DNA of 64,000 nucleotides from Strongyloides papillosus (taxonomy: Eukaryota > Nematoda > Chromadorea > Rhabditida > Strongyloididae). Below the pieces are notes generated by a model. That model saw nothing but the letters and a program-made list of their open reading frames with translations, did not search any database and was not told the origin of the DNA. Below, in pieces: positions 12,006 through 21,932 of the stretch. Location of the stretch: positions 1,798,001 through 1,862,000 of the forward strand of contig SRSI01000009.1 in the NCBI GenBank assembly GCA_005656395.1, given 5' to 3'. The number at the start of each line of letters is the position of its first letter. The first letter of the stretch is position 1. Position numbers and translations under genes: made by a program.

Positions 12006-14242
12006 ATTTTATGTTTTAAAAAAACAAAAAAAAATTAATACAGGATGTTTATTTTTTGTTTTAAACAGTTATAAATTCATGTTTTTCTTTATAAAATATA
12101 AAAAGTAAATGATGTTTGAAATGTTCTATTATGTTTAAGATATATTTTTTCTGAAAACATAGTATGAATTTGTTTTGTAAAACTTTTTCAATATAAAGGA
12201 AACTTAAATAACAAATACCAATTGGGGAATTTACGTATAAAAATGATAAGAAGATATATTATAAAATATTTTTAAAAATAAGACTTTATGTACATATATT
12301 ACATAAACTATGTTTTTTTATTCTAACACTTAAAATAAACTACATATGTTAAATTTTAAAATTTTTGGTAATTTTAAATATTTTTTAATTTATAAATTTC
12401 CTTTTGTAAACAATTTACTACATTTTTTGCATTAGAAATAACAAATGAAATATCTAGGAATTGTAGTATACCAAGTTAAAAAAAATGTTGTGTTATAAAA
12501 TGATTAAAACACATCTTTTATGATATATCATTTTATATAATGTTATTAACAAGTGTCTACAAAATTTTGAATGTTAATAATATTGCAAATATTACTAATT
12601 TATTTTAGAGAGTATTTAATATAATTTTTTTTACATTATATAGGAAAAAATGTCTATTTTCTAGTAATTTTATTAATAATAGAGTAATTAAATATAAATA
12701 AATAAATTGGTATTTTTTTGTTAAATAATAATTTAGTAACTCCAGAGAAAATACAAAGAAAATATATTGCTTGCTTTATGATTTACTCATAAAAATATAA
12801 ATTATACCTAAATTTATTTAAAATTAAGGTAAACAGGAAGTAAAATTTTTTTATTTTTGATAAAACTATTATCTGTATGAAATTATTTATAAAATAGAAG
12901 ATGAAGTAAGCTAAGTCTATGTACTTTTATAAAAATGAATTTATCTACAAAGAGCTAAATATTATAAGTCGGTAATAGGAGTTTGACAGTCATTTAAAGT
13001 AAAATTTACTTTGTCTTAGTACAATTTTAAAATATATTTCAAAGCCAAAAGCCATTACACTTAAGAGACATGGTTAAGTTAATTTTGTTCGTAGTTGTTG
13101 ATTAGTACCTTTTTTGATAATTATTTTATCTTTCCATTATTTATCATGCACCACCTGCTTCTTTGGAGTAATTTTTAATTAACATTATTTGTTAAGGTAC
13201 ATGGTCGAGGTGTATAGGGTTAATTGAAATAAATAAAAAAGAGTTAATGAACAATGCATTTTATTAAATGAAAGTAATTCTTTTTATAAAAAATCGAACT
13301 TTTTGAAACTAAAAATTTTTTAATTTTACTATTTAGAAATAAAATAATAAAGGATTGTGACATCTGGCAAGGATACTAATTATTATATGTCATATTAATT
13401 AATTCTGTTAAAAGAAATTTTGCCAAACTTATTTTTTTTACATTTTCCTTACAACATGTTCTTTGATGGACGTAAAAAAAGTTTTTAAAGAAAATAACAA
13501 AAGTTATCTTAACAAAATTTTATTCAAAAGAAAGATATTATCATCTTAAATGTTTCTTTAGAAATTAGCATAATTTTAATAATATTTTAAGTAAGCTTTT
13601 AATACTTTTACGATGAATTTTATTTTATCTAAATCGTTATACAACATAAAAAGGATATGACGACTAACATATTCCTAAATATTATAAATAAAATTTTATT
13701 ATGATAGATAAATTATATTTAATATTAATTTTATGTTTTTTGGTAAAATAAAAGACAGATTATCCTTTTTTAATCTAAGATTAATAATTAATTAAAAACC
13801 TTTCGAATAGTAAATAAAAAATAATATAAATATGATTAAAATTTTAAAAATAAATTAATGAAATTTTGGAAAGAAAATGTCATATCGTAGATGAAATTAG
13901 TACTTTAAAAAAATATTATATATAGTTATTATTTATATCTTATCTTTTAAAACAATTTGTACTAATACTTTATCTAATTTTAACTTTTCTTATATATAAT
14001 GTTGATTGAAGTAAATATGTTTTCAATATATGCAGTAGATTATTATAAATAATTTTTTCCTCTAGTAATTATTAATATTATACTAGATACTTAATAACTG
14101 AAAAATGTTTTGTGAAAAATTAGAATTGCAGTATATAATGTCTATTTGATAATTATACTATAAATCTTTATACTTTATTTTTGTTACATTATTATTATTT
14201 ATCAGATTGAAGGAGATATATTTTATATTAAAAAATAATAGT
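12006..14242. other. 2.2 kb non-coding stretch
   Basis: AT-rich with no long open frame on either strand. A less AT-rich patch at about 13020-13225 was read in all frames; it yields only short open pieces without start or consistent splice sites. It lies upstream of the minus-strand 7TM gene and of the small plus-strand gene, so it may hold promoter elements. Confidence 0.45.
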
Positions 14243-14989
14243 ATGTGTGAGAAAGTAAGAAATTTATCGTTGTATCTAAGTTATAGCCACAAACATATTA
14301 ATAAGTGAGTAAAATTGTAATATGCTTAATCAAAAGATTTTAAAATAATACATATATAAAAATTACTAGACCATAAAATGTTTAAATGTTTTGCTTTATT
14401 TTATAGTTACATTATTTAAAATGTTTATTTTTAATAATTTAGAAAAAAATTGCTTTTAATATTCATCTTATACCAATTTATAGAAATATATTATTGAAAA
14501 ATACCATTTTTTATTAATTTATTTTTTAAATTTCAGAAGGATCATGATAATTTAAAATTCAGTGTAAAAAACCAACCTAAAAATAAATTTTTTACTGATG
14601 GTTCAAAGAAATTACTAGAAGTAATACCTTCGGCTGATAAATTTAAAGAGGCGGTTTGTTTGTTTTTTTATTTTTTTTACTGTATGTTTATTGTTTTAGA
14701 TGAGTAAATTAGATTCCCCAAAAAGAAAAACTGTATTAGAATTATTAAAAGAATATAAAACGTCGGCAACTCCATCATATCTTGATCTCTTCAAAAAATT
14801 GATACCACTTATAAAAGAAAATGAATCAACAATAATTCTTGGTAAGTTAAAAAATTTGAAAACGAATTTAAAAAAGAGATCAAACAATATTTTTCAGGAA
14901 TAGCATTGTATATCAAAGAAGAAGATAAAGTAAAATTTTTAATTGAATGTGTAAAAAGTGGAGTTATTGGAAATGAAGCCACTCTTTAA
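14243..14989 (+). CDS. small hypothetical protein, four exons
   Basis: Exons 14243-14254, 14537-14653, 14700-14841 and 14898-14989 join in frame to 120 aa. Exons 2-4 are well supported by good splice sites and coding-like composition. The first exon (MCEK, with a 282-base intron) is my best in-phase choice, since exon 2 opens right after TTTCAG and has no ATG in frame. The protein is Lys-rich and probably helical, with FTDGSKKLLEVIPSADKF in exon 2 and a C terminus ending GNEATL. It has no signal peptide and no membrane segment. I do not recognise the family. It converges with elongin C. Confidence 0.55.
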
Positions 14990-15322
14990 TTTTTTTCTAT
15001 CATTTAATGCCATTATTGATAACATTATCAATGTATAAATATGTAGAATTTCCATTTAATTACTTATCACTTATTGATTATGTTTATTTTTTACATTTTT
15101 TTATTTACAATTTATATTAAAATAAATATCTTTAAACAATTTATAGCTATTTATTAAATTTATAACTCATATTTAATAAAAGAAATATGAAATTATATTT
15201 TACTGTTCTAATAAATTAACTAATTTCGTTTCTTTAATAATTATTAATTAAACAAAAATTAAATTTATTTAATAAAGTCTAAAAATATACTTATAAAATA
15301 ATAAGTTGGGTTGTCATCATTT
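14990..15322. other. gap between two convergent genes
   Basis: Holds only 3' ends. AATAAA at 15121-15126 is a plausible poly(A) signal for the plus-strand gene. No coding content was seen. Confidence 0.4.
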
Positions 15323-15673
15323 TTAAATATCAAGAAAGTTGGCAGCATGTAATACACTAAAACTTAAATCATCCGAGAATTCAAAATCTGGTACAGATGA
15401 AGATGTGGTATGATCATAAACCATTTTGTATGTTAAATATCTGCATATTACTCCAAGTGTTTTGCTATCGATATCTGTTAGTCGAATTTCAAGTTTATCA
15501 TTTGGTGTACAGCTATGAGCTGATGACAATATTTGCTTTATTGTATTACTTTGTTCTGCTATATCGCGTTTAATAAAATAATGTTGACTATCATATGAAG
15601 TAAGTTTAATATAATTTGCTTCAAAACCATATATATTTGGTACAAATTTGTTTTCGCCTTCTTTTTTTGCCAT
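15323..15673 (-). CDS. elongin C-like protein (divergent)
   Basis: Intronless, 116 aa, with the BTB/SKP1 fold sequence of elongin C. YIKLTSYDSQHYFIKRDIA matches the family's YVKLISSDGHEFIVKREHA pattern. SNTIKQILS, the RYLTYKMVYDHTTSSSVPDF block and the C-terminal AANFLDI follow in the expected order. Elongin C bridges elongin B and VHL/SOCS-box substrate receptors to Cullin-2/5 ubiquitin ligases; it also belongs to the elongin complex. Length is normal, but identity looks lower than between typical animal elongin C proteins and the gene has no intron. It could therefore be a fast-evolving paralogue rather than the main copy. Confidence 0.85.
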   Translation of the reverse strand: MAKKEGENKFVPNIYGFEANYIKLTSYDSQHYFIKRDIAEQSNTIKQILSSAHSCTPNDKLEIRLTDIDSKTLGVICRYLTYKMVYDHTTSSSVPDFEFSDDLSFSVLHAANFLDI

Positions 15674-15753
15674 TATAGAATTAAAAAATAATATATAATA
15701 AAAAAAATTGTTATAATATAAATATAAGAATAAATAAATTACTAATGTACATT

Positions 15754-15782
15754 TGTCTTATTGTTGTCTTAATGCTGTCTTA
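15754..15782 (-). repeat. three phased TAAGACA repeats upstream of elongin C
   Basis: On the minus strand TAAGACA occurs three times, at 15782-15776, 15771-15765 and 15760-15754, exactly 11 bases apart. They lie 80-110 bases upstream of the elongin C ATG. The spacing is close to one helical turn, which suggests a protein-binding array, but it could also be a simple short tandem repeat. Confidence 0.45.
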
Positions 15783-16943
15783 TCGCGATCTTAAATGTAT
15801 CAATTTTATAATAATGTATCGTGAATGTTATTATTAATAATTATATAAATAATAAATATTGTAATAATTTTATTATATAAATGGTTAATAATAAAAGGAA
15901 AGCAAACATTAACTTTTTTTGTTACACAATTTCATTTTGCAAAAAAAATCACTTTATTTATATATTTTTAAGAAAATACATTTGCTTTATAAAATTGGAA
16001 AATATTTATCACAATTTAATAAATTAATTAATGCAAAAAACCTATGACCAGACAATTTGATATTAAAGTTATGTAATTCATTTTCGAAAGTAAATAAGAT
16101 AACAATGAATGTAAAAACAAAATATAAAATTTGTTTATTCAACTTTAACATTTAAAAATTAATAGTAAATTTCATTAATAAAATGGTAATAATAAAATTT
16201 TCCTAATGGCTATAAACATTATATACCTATAGGACCTTAACGAATAAATATTGTAATGTAAACATTAAAAAGCTTACAATTTCTTGATAAATACTTTGTA
16301 ATATTGATTTTTTAATCTATAATAGTTAAAAAAATTAAGCTTACTTTTAAAAAAGATATTTTTTTAAATGTATGTTCTTTTCTATTTTTTGTTAAAAATT
16401 AAATGTCTTGTATTCTTTTTTAAATTTTTCACCTGCTTCATATTTAATAGTCGAAAATTGCTTTTGTCTATAGATGTATATTGTTGAAATTTAACAAAAA
16501 ATAAAATTTAACTGAAATTTATCAGATAAGAATTGTAATATACATTTCGTGAAACCATTAGTTAACAGGCACATTTAAATGATAAAAAAATTAATCTATA
16601 AAAAATGTTAATAAAAATTTAAATAAATCAATTTATTTCGAGATATCCTACATTTTAAAAATTATTTTTCATGAAAAAATGTACACATGCATAAACATTA
16701 ATTACTTATCACATATTAAAAATATTTTATATTAAATTGTTAAATACTAAAAACTTATATATAAATATCAAATTTTTACAACATAAGATTTATTTTCACA
16801 TTAAAAACGACAAAATTTTTCAATTGTTATTGTCTTTTCGATAAACGCCAAAAAAAAATTTGTGTATGAAGTTATATGTATATTTAATTAGAAGCTTATT
16901 ACATATTACTTATAATTCAATTTGTTGCTATTGTATTATTTGA
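15783..16943. other. non-coding gap
   Basis: AT-rich spacer between the elongin C upstream region and the 3' end of the next minus-strand gene. No open frame, repeat family or RNA gene was recognised. Confidence 0.4.
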
Positions 16944-17282
16944 TTAATTTCCATTTCCAACATCACCTAATAACTTATCAACATCCACCTTTTTCAATGT
17001 AGCGTATTTTGGATCATTAGCTGGTGCCATTCCTAAAACGTCTGGACGTTTAAATGGATCTTTTCCAGGTGCACTTAGATCGGGACCTTCATCTGTACTA
17101 TTTTTCTTGTCATCATTTTTATGTTTGTGTCTATGACCTTTCGAATTCTTACTGTGTTTTCTTTTGGAACGAGTTGAGGTTGTAGTGGTATTTTGATTGT
17201 CACCACCGTCACCACCACAATTAATAGCACCAAAAATAATCAAAGAAAATAAACAAGCAAATAACTTAAGTATTGATAACAT
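16944..17282 (-). CDS. small secreted basic protein, nematode-specific
   Basis: Single exon, 112 aa. Residues 1-22 form a signal peptide (MLSILKLFACLFSLIIFGAI). A short GGDGG and Thr/Asn region follows, then a strongly basic stretch (RSKRKHSKNSKGHRHKHK) with possible proprotein-convertase sites, then an acidic to neutral C terminus containing DPKYATLKKVDVDKLLGD. Many small secreted nematode proteins end in a related pattern of the type DPxYxTL...D. Function is unknown. The His/Lys run could bind metal or polyanions, but that is speculation. The ATG precedes the signal peptide directly. Confidence 0.6.
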   Translation of the reverse strand: MLSILKLFACLFSLIIFGAINCGGDGGDNQNTTTTSTRSKRKHSKNSKGHRHKHKNDDKKNSTDEGPDLSAPGKDPFKRPDVLGMAPANDPKYATLKKVDVDKLLGDVGNGN

Positions 17283-17790
17283 TTTTATTCTTTATTGCAA
17301 GGATTGCTTTTATATTGTATAAAAAATTAATAATTTAAATTTATAAATAATGTATTTAAATTTTTCATGTGTGATATTTAAAACTATTTAGTCAAATTGA
17401 ACACAATTGAAATTATACTTTTTTAAAAATCACGATTGCTGGAAATTCTCATTTTACTCATATTTATTGTCAATTTATATTGCCAAAAAATTTAAAATAT
17501 AAACTTTTACTCTAAAAGTAAAAGCCATACAATTTCAAAATTGAAAAATAAGAAAACACATAATTTTTTAAAACTCAAAGTGCTCTAACTCAAAAATTTT
17601 ATTGTGACTTTAAAAAATGAAAAATTTTTTAAATGAACTTCTTACGTTTATCACTAAAGAACGTCTATTTTACAATAAAGATAAAATCCTCTAGCTTAAA
17701 TTTACCTTAAAATTTAAAAAAGCCGCGCCGTCATTTTATAAATTTTTAATCATTAATAATTTGTTTTATACTGCAAAATATTATTTAATT
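17283..17790. promoter_or_regulatory. shared upstream region of two divergent genes
   Basis: 508 bases between the starts of the secreted protein (minus) and the HIG1 protein (plus). AGCCGCGCCGTCA at 17720-17732 is a sharp GC island in an otherwise AT-rich stretch, about 60 bases before the HIG1 ATG. It may be a core promoter or factor site. Confidence 0.4.
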
Positions 17791-18191
17791 ATGAGCTCTG
17801 CAAATGACGGTTTAGAATGGCAGGTAATAAAACAAAAATCTAGTGGAACAGTTCCTAAGATACCAAGTGATATATTTGAAGAAGATAAAAAAATCTTTTT
17901 CGAATCAAAATTAAAAAAGGCTTTATCTAATCCATTCGTTCCTGCAGGGTTGATCGCTACTTGTGGTTGTCTTTTAGGTAAGTTAATCATTCTTGTAATT
18001 TTATATTTCCAGGAATGTTCGTTGCTACAAAAAATCGTGATCCATTAAAAGCACAATATTACATGAGAGGGCGAATTGCAGCTCAAGCATTTACAGTAAT
18101 TGCATTAGTATCAGCAGGTTTACATTCTGTTAACTGGGATATGAGTGTTTTTTTTAAAGGACCAACAAAATTAGACAAACCGACTGAATAA
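17791..18191 (+). CDS. HIG1-domain inner mitochondrial membrane protein
   Basis: Exons 17791-17977 and 18013-18191 join to 121 aa. The HIG1 domain (about residues 50-108) has the family order: NPFVPAGLIATCGCLLG as the first membrane hairpin arm, then QYYMRGRIAAQAFTVIALV as the second, with the conserved QxxxRxRxxxQ pattern. HIG1 proteins (Rcf1/HIGD2 type) bind cytochrome c oxidase and stabilise respiratory supercomplexes under low oxygen. The acidic N-terminal arm of about 50 residues resembles the HIGD2/Rcf1 type. The first ATG in frame (17791) is used. Confidence 0.87.
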
Positions 18192-18980
18192 AATTAATTA
18201 TTTATACATAGCTTAATGATACACAAGTAGATTTTCTTATGTTATTTTGTTTGAAAAATATTAAAACATTTTCAGTAAAATAATTGATTACAGGTTTTAA
18301 ATTTATACCATAATCATAAAATATGGATATCTTTATTAACAAATAGATTTTTAAATTAAGCCGATTAAAAGTTATTTGATAATTCAAATACCTATGAGAT
18401 AAATTCGTAAATGTATCCTCTTAACATGCAATAAAAAAAATTCATTCAATAGAGAAATAAGAACGCTAATTTTAAAGTTAAAGTTCTTTCTTCATACTTC
18501 TTCTCAACAATCAAAAATCCATAAAGAGCAACAATAGTAAACTTCTATAATTAGTAAAGTCCAATCATTCATAATTGAAGTGCTATTCACCAACTTTCTT
18601 TCCTACATAGAATTCCTTCATATTAAAGTCACAGTAGTAATTTCAAATCATTTTATTTAAATAAATTAGTTACAATATTCAATCTAATATGTAGTGTATT
18701 TTAGAAGTTATCTTCGAATAAGGTGAGTAATAATTTTAATATTAGCAAGCATGTTTCAGCGAATCTTTGAATTTTTATATATCAAAGATTTTCCTAAAAT
18801 CATGCAATATCATATCCTTGGCTTTGTGGTGTATTTCTTTTATTCATAGGATGTCACTATAGATACCACGGGACACTTAATAATTTAATTATATCATATT
18901 ATTAATTGTTTATTTTTAGTCATGTAATTATGGAGAGTAAAAAACAAGATTGTTTTATTTTTCAAAGCAGTTAGAAATAA
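18192..18980. other. mostly non-coding, with a short open stretch
   Basis: Downstream of HIG1. A plus-strand reading from the ATG at about 18750 (MFQRIFEFLYIKDFPK...) stays open for some 32 codons and then stops; no good donor or second exon was found. Together with the next feature this could be the decayed or unresolved 5' part of one gene. No other signal was seen. Confidence 0.3.
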
Positions 18981-19357
18981 TTCTACAAAGGAATTTTTAA
19001 TGGTAGAAAAGGAACTTCTTCATATCCGACCACGTATCTATTCAGGAATGATGTATACGAAAAAGCCATGCTTATGACATCTCTATTTTCCATCTTCTTT
19101 GATCTACGTCAAAATGAACGTCACATTACACAAGGAGAACTTTTACGCTTTTACCAGATTGTTTTATTTACTGTAAACGTAAAAATATTTAATAAATAAT
19201 ATTGTTATCTTTTAAAATATAAAGATTTTTTGATGAATAATTGTAGTTATTGAAACTTCAAGAACAGTTTTTAATACCTTTAAAAAAACATACTACAAAC
19301 TTTTCCACAACAAATAAATTTGACTTACTAAATTTTTTATCAGAACAAAGAGTATAA
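18981..19357 (+). pseudogene. possible decayed or partial two-exon gene
   Basis: Two open blocks, 18981-19172 and 19247-19357, join in frame over a 74-base GT...AG intron (donor GTAAAC, acceptor TTGTAG) to about 100 codons ending in TAA. Base composition is coding-like compared with the flanks. The frame is closed upstream by TAG and TAA, even though an ATG at about 18930 opens the same frame. A second frame starting near 19000 is also open for about 25 codons. This suggests a frameshifted relic, or a start exon I have missed. The product is helical with no recognised motif. An alternative is a short protein from the internal ATG at about 19068. Confidence 0.3.
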
Positions 19358-19649
19358 ATTTAATTTTCAAAGTAGCCATATCATAAGAAAAGCATTAAAA
19401 ATAAGTTTTTTTGTTTTAAAAATAAAGTTATTAAACTGATTATAACATCCAGTACTGTACTCCTATATGGAAAAAATAAAATAGCCACTTTTAAATGAAC
19501 GGGTAGTGATATTTTTTTACTCGCTGGTCTCAAAGAGAATTGAGAAACATTTGTATAATTATCACAATCACAAGGGTTTATTTCACAACTATTTAAAAGA
19601 TATTGTGTTTAGATTTTATTTTTTTTTAAATTAAACTTTTTTGTCTTTT

Positions 19650-19656
19650 AGGTAAT
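19650..19656 (+). promoter_or_regulatory. candidate trans-splice acceptor of FIS1
   Basis: A pyrimidine-rich tract ends in AG at 19650-19651, five bases before the ATG at 19657. No upstream coding exon is needed, so a spliced-leader acceptor is likely. Confidence 0.45.
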
Positions 19657-20155
19657 ATGGATATTGGCCATATTATTGATGAACGAATATCAAATGAAAA
19701 TCTTCAAGTAAGTTTTCTTATGTAAAAAAATTCCACTATTGTTATTTTAGCATTTCAGAAACATCTATTTGAATGAGCTGTCAGCTGGGGAAGTTTCTCC
19801 TAATTCTAAGTTTAATTACGCTCATGCGTTAATTAGAAGTAACAAGAAGGATATAAAAGACGGAATAAATTTATTCTTAGAAATTTTGCAGACAAATGAA
19901 GAAGCAATTCCAAAAAGAGATGTTGTTTATTATTTAGCCGTTGCATATACAAGGTTAACTGATTATGATAGAGCATTGGTTTTCGTAAATCACCTTCTAG
20001 AAGCAGAAGGAAACAACAGGCAAGCTCTTGATCTTAAAGAATGTATAGAAAAAAGAATGAAAAGCAGTGGTTTGTGGGGCGCAGCTATTATTGGTGCTGG
20101 TGTTATAGGTATAGCTGGATTGACTTTGTCTGCTATACTTTCGGGAAAAAAATAA
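19657..20155 (+). CDS. fis-1: mitochondrial fission 1 protein (FIS1)
   Basis: Exons 19657-19707 and 19751-20155 join to 151 aa, the usual FIS1 size. The cytosolic part is a two-TPR-like helical bundle with the family blocks FNYAHALIRSN, GINLFLEIL, RDVVYYLAVAYTRL and YDRALVFVNHLL. The C-terminal tail anchor (about residues 124-148, GLWGAAIIGAGVIGIAG...) is followed by basic GKK, as in tail-anchored outer-membrane proteins of mitochondria and peroxisomes. FIS1 acts in mitochondrial division and mitophagy quality control. Worms have two paralogues; I cannot tell which this is. A second small gene starts 110 bases downstream on the same strand, a spacing typical of nematode operons. Confidence 0.9.
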
Positions 20156-20265
20156 GTAAATAAATACATATACATAATTTTTACAATAATATAATAAAAT
20201 AATTCCGTGTCATTTTTAAAGTTTAATTGTTTGGTCTTTGAATACTTTATTTTTTTGGTAAGAAA

Positions 20266-20514
20266 ATGTTTGATAATTTTGTAGACAGAATGGTTTGCAT
20301 TGAAGAATACTTCCAATACAATACTGAAGAAATTAAATATGGTTATTCTGTTACATTCAATTTAACAAACAAAGAACAAGAATTCTCCGGTGCTGTACTA
20401 AATGAACTTAAGGGAAAAGAACCTTTCTCAGGAGATGATTTATTCAATATGAAGGAGAAAAGTGGATCCAATTTGCCTAAAGAGTCGCCAAAATCACCTC
20501 CTAGTGAAAAGTAG
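20266..20514 (+). CDS. small hypothetical protein downstream of FIS1
   Basis: Single exon, 82 aa. An AG after a T-rich tract (20261-20262) lies three bases before the ATG, a good spliced-leader acceptor. The N-terminal half is conserved-looking (MFDNFVDRMVCIEEYF, then VTFNLTNKEQEFSGAVLNEL). The C-terminal half is low-complexity, with Ser/Pro/Lys repeats ending SPKSPPSEK. No signal peptide or membrane segment. I do not recognise a family. The 110-base gap after FIS1 suggests a two-gene operon, so a mitochondrial role is a weak guess only. Confidence 0.6.
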   Translation: MFDNFVDRMVCIEEYFQYNTEEIKYGYSVTFNLTNKEQEFSGAVLNELKGKEPFSGDDLFNMKEKSGSNLPKESPKSPPSEK

Positions 20515-20744
20515 GAGTTTTACTACACGAACTCATACGTGTGACTCTGTTTTCTGTAAAAAATAAATTATTATTTACGTTCGTATTTTTTATAGCTGAG
20601 CATTATGTGTGTTTACATATTTACTACATTATTTTTTTTAAAGTAAATTGGGGTATAAAAAGTGTGTTTGACAAAGTAAGAGATATTTATTTTCAACGAA
20701 ATTTTTTAATACAAACCATTAATACTACTTAGAGGAAAATCCTA

Positions 20745-21816
20745 TTAACTTTTGCATCCCTCATGGTAAACAATTTTAGGATTTGAAAAATCATAGACCG
20801 TTGGTGGCATGAAATTACACATTATTTTATGACATAATGCACAAGGTTGTTCGTAAAGCTTTTGGAATTTCGAAAATATATTAAGCATTTGCTTCATCGT
20901 ATTAACTGCTTGATTTCCTATTAAATAAGGCTGAAGATTGGATAAAATTAAATTTGCTTGTGTCGTAAGACTCCTAAAACATTTCCTTTTTGAAGAATAT
21001 GACAAATCAAGGAGAGAGCGATTTGTATCTTGGTATCTCCACTCTTCCTCTGGATCAGCAACAATAATTTGGTCAATATTACCATCGTTAACAATTAAAA
21101 GTAATTTCACTGAACATATAAAATGATGGTACTTATTACTATCTCCGTAGTAACCAAATTTAATTTCAATTATACACGACTGAAGATTTCTTTCCAAGTA
21201 TCGACATTGGATAGAACTTTTTAATTCTGCACTCCCGGGCAATTTTGCAAAATTTTCCTCAAATGTTTTGTGAGGGTTATTGAGCAAAGTCCAAGAAGAA
21301 TCTGGCATTGGTTTATCGACAAAATCTGACATTTGGTTCCTTTTAAAAGCATAGTGATTTTTCATGAATTCAGAAACATAATTTATGTAAGAAGACTGGA
21401 AAGAAGACCAGTTTGAGCATTCAATTAAATCATCATAAACTTTTGAAACATCTTTATCAATAGTAGCTTGACCAGCAAGGGTAGTTAACCTTTCGGAACA
21501 ATGCTTCCTTGGCATTGTATCAGGAAGTCTTTTTGCTTGAGTTTCAATGGTTTCATATAATGAATTTATATTATTTAACAATTCCTTTACTTTTTGATCA
21601 TAATCAACTGCTTTATTTGACGTTATAGGTCCACTCGAAATATATCCAAATGTTTTAATTACTTGTTGTCTAAGCAATCTTATACTTGCCACACCTAAAT
21701 TTTACAAAATTAATTGAATTTTACTAGATTTTTAGTTACCTACAATTTGATGTTAAATCAAGTGTATTGGTATTATTTTGTTGCTGTTGCTGCTGTTGTG
21801 TTGAATGAGCTTGCAT
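20745..21816 (-). CDS. mdt-27: Mediator complex subunit 27
   Basis: Exons 21816-21744 and 21694-20745 (donor GTAGGT) join to 340 aa. A short N-terminal poly-Gln tract is encoded in exon 1. The C-terminal block CALCHKIMCNFMPP...YHEGC carries the spaced Cys/His pattern of the Med27 domain (C-x2-C ... PP ... HE-x-C), probably a zinc site. Upstream helices, including a SLYETIETQAKRL stretch, fit the Mediator tail/head connector. MED27 links activators to RNA polymerase II. An alternative donor one codon later breaks the frame, which supports the chosen junction. The gene is head-to-head with the next gene, 116 bases apart. Family call moderately strong. Confidence 0.75.
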
Positions 21817-21932
21817 CAAGAAAAATTAACTATGTATAAAATACAAAGAAGACTCTTTTAACGAACATTATACCAAATTTCTGAATTATCCATTTAAGAT
21901 TTCCTTGCCACATTTTTTGTAATAATATCAAA
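21817..21932. promoter_or_regulatory. short bidirectional promoter region
   Basis: Only 116 bases lie between the MED27 ATG (minus) and the ATG of the 654-aa gene (plus). Both genes must start transcription within it or overlap each other's 5' ends. Confidence 0.55.

Noticed and set aside
20541..20732. 63-codon open frame after the small gene that follows FIS1
   Set aside because: Low-complexity Phe/Tyr/Ile reading in the 3' UTR of the previous gene; no motif.
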